Shown piece after piece: positions 5,493 to 5,956 of a stretch of DNA of 5,956 bases. The position numbers and the translations under genes were made by a program. Positions within the stretch are counted from its first letter, which is position 1. Each line of letters opens with the position of its first letter. Origin of the DNA: an uncultured Limnohabitans sp. (GTDB lineage Bacteria > Pseudomonadota > Gammaproteobacteria > Burkholderiales > Burkholderiaceae_C); contig NZ_CALBEX010000310.1 in assembly GCF_937889215.1 (NCBI RefSeq), positions 1-5,956 of the forward strand, written 5' to 3'. A model generated the notes under the pieces. That model ran no database searches, was not told where the DNA came from, and was given only the letters and a program-made list of their open reading frames with translations.

Positions 5493-5956
5493 ATGCATTT
5501 GAACGAACTCAAGGCACTTCATGTGTCCGAACTCCTGAAGCAAGCCGACACGCTCGAAATCGAGAACACCGGTCGCATGCGCAAACAGGAGTTGATGTTT
5601 GCCATCATCAAAAAGCGCGCCAAAGCGGGCGAACAGGTGTTTGCCGACGGCGTCCTCGAAATCCTGCCCGACGGTTTTGGCTTCCTGCGCAGCCCCGACT
5701 CCAGCTACACGGCCAGCACCGACGACATCTACATCAGCCCCAGCCAGGTGCGCCGCTTTAACCTGCACACGGGCGACATGATCGAAGGCGAAGTGCGCAT
5801 CCCCAAAGATGGCGAGCGCTACTTTGCCCTGACCAAGCTGGACCAAGTCAACGGCGATCTGCCTGAGAACAACAAACACAAAGTCATGTTTGAGAACTTG
5901 ACGCCCCTGTTCCCCAAAGAGCAGATGCGCTTGGAACGCGACATAAAGGGTGAAGA
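5493..5956 (+). CDS. rho: Transcription termination factor Rho, N-terminal part only
   Basis: The frame runs from the ATG at 5493 through the window end (154 codons); the ATPase domain lies outside. The sequence aligns with E. coli Rho almost without gaps. [15 protein letters not shown] opens the N-terminal helical bundle (about 1-45, with [10 protein letters not shown] at 29-38). [16 protein letters not shown] (53-68) begins the cold-shock-like primary RNA-binding domain, with the RNP1-like GFGFLR at 61-66. [19 protein letters not shown] (77-95) and [10 protein letters not shown] (107-116) continue it, and FENLTPLFP (133-141) leads to the linker. Rho is a hexameric ATP-dependent RNA translocase that ends transcription at C-rich untranslated RNA. 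No N-terminal insertion of the kind seen in Actinobacteria is present. The ribosome site is weak (AGG about 10 bases upstream). The start fits the family exactly. Confidence 0.97.
   Translation, partial: MHLNELKALHVSELLKQADTLEIENTGRMRKQELMFAIIKKRAKAGEQVFADGVLEILPDGFGFLRSPDSSYTASTDDIYISPSQVRRFNLHTGDMIEGEVRIPKDGERYFALTKLDQVNGDLPENNKHKVMFENLTPLFPKEQMRLERDIKGE

Noticed and set aside
4807..5879. Long minus-strand frames (4807-5418 and 5340-5879) opposite trxA and rho
   Set aside because: Antisense to two highly conserved genes; no domain or initiation signal.

Overview
The window looks like chromosomal DNA of a betaproteobacterium, most likely Burkholderiales/Comamonadaceae. This is inferred from the GC-rich coding sequence, the style of the RhlE-type helicase and the trxA-rho neighbourhood; it was not tested by any search. 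Every gene reads as intact over the part that is visible. I see no insertion sequence, phage gene, CRISPR array, tRNA or rRNA.

The layout is two divergent blocks around an intergenic region at about 4811-4914. The minus-strand block, read in its own direction, has four genes. The first is a HI0933/PP_4765-type FAD flavoprotein (4810 to 3500), followed by a 100-residue protein of unknown function (3414 to 3112). Then come a DEAD-box RNA helicase of the RhlE group (3028 to 1574) and a TonB-dependent outer-membrane receptor (1505 to beyond base 1, so its C-terminus is missing). Gaps between these genes are 68-85 bp, so partial co-transcription is possible. However, a GC-rich hairpin sits between helicase and receptor, and a candidate promoter with an operator-like dyad sits before the small gene.

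The plus-strand block is trxA (thioredoxin, 4915-5247), a strong intrinsic terminator (5287-5320), a candidate promoter overlapped by a perfect 6-bp dyad (5336-5356), a C-rich untranslated leader (about 5353-5492), and the first 154 codons of rho (5493 to beyond the window end). The order trxA-rho matches E. coli, where rho is autoregulated through its leader. The terminator plus new promoter suggests that rho has its own control here.

The genes are mostly housekeeping: thiol redox, transcription termination, RNA remodelling and nutrient uptake. I found no convincing evidence of a new multi-gene system. The parts most worth a second look are non-coding: the dyad in the promoter of the orphan 100-residue gene, the rho leader and its -10 dyad, and a 12-bp tandem repeat in front of trxA.
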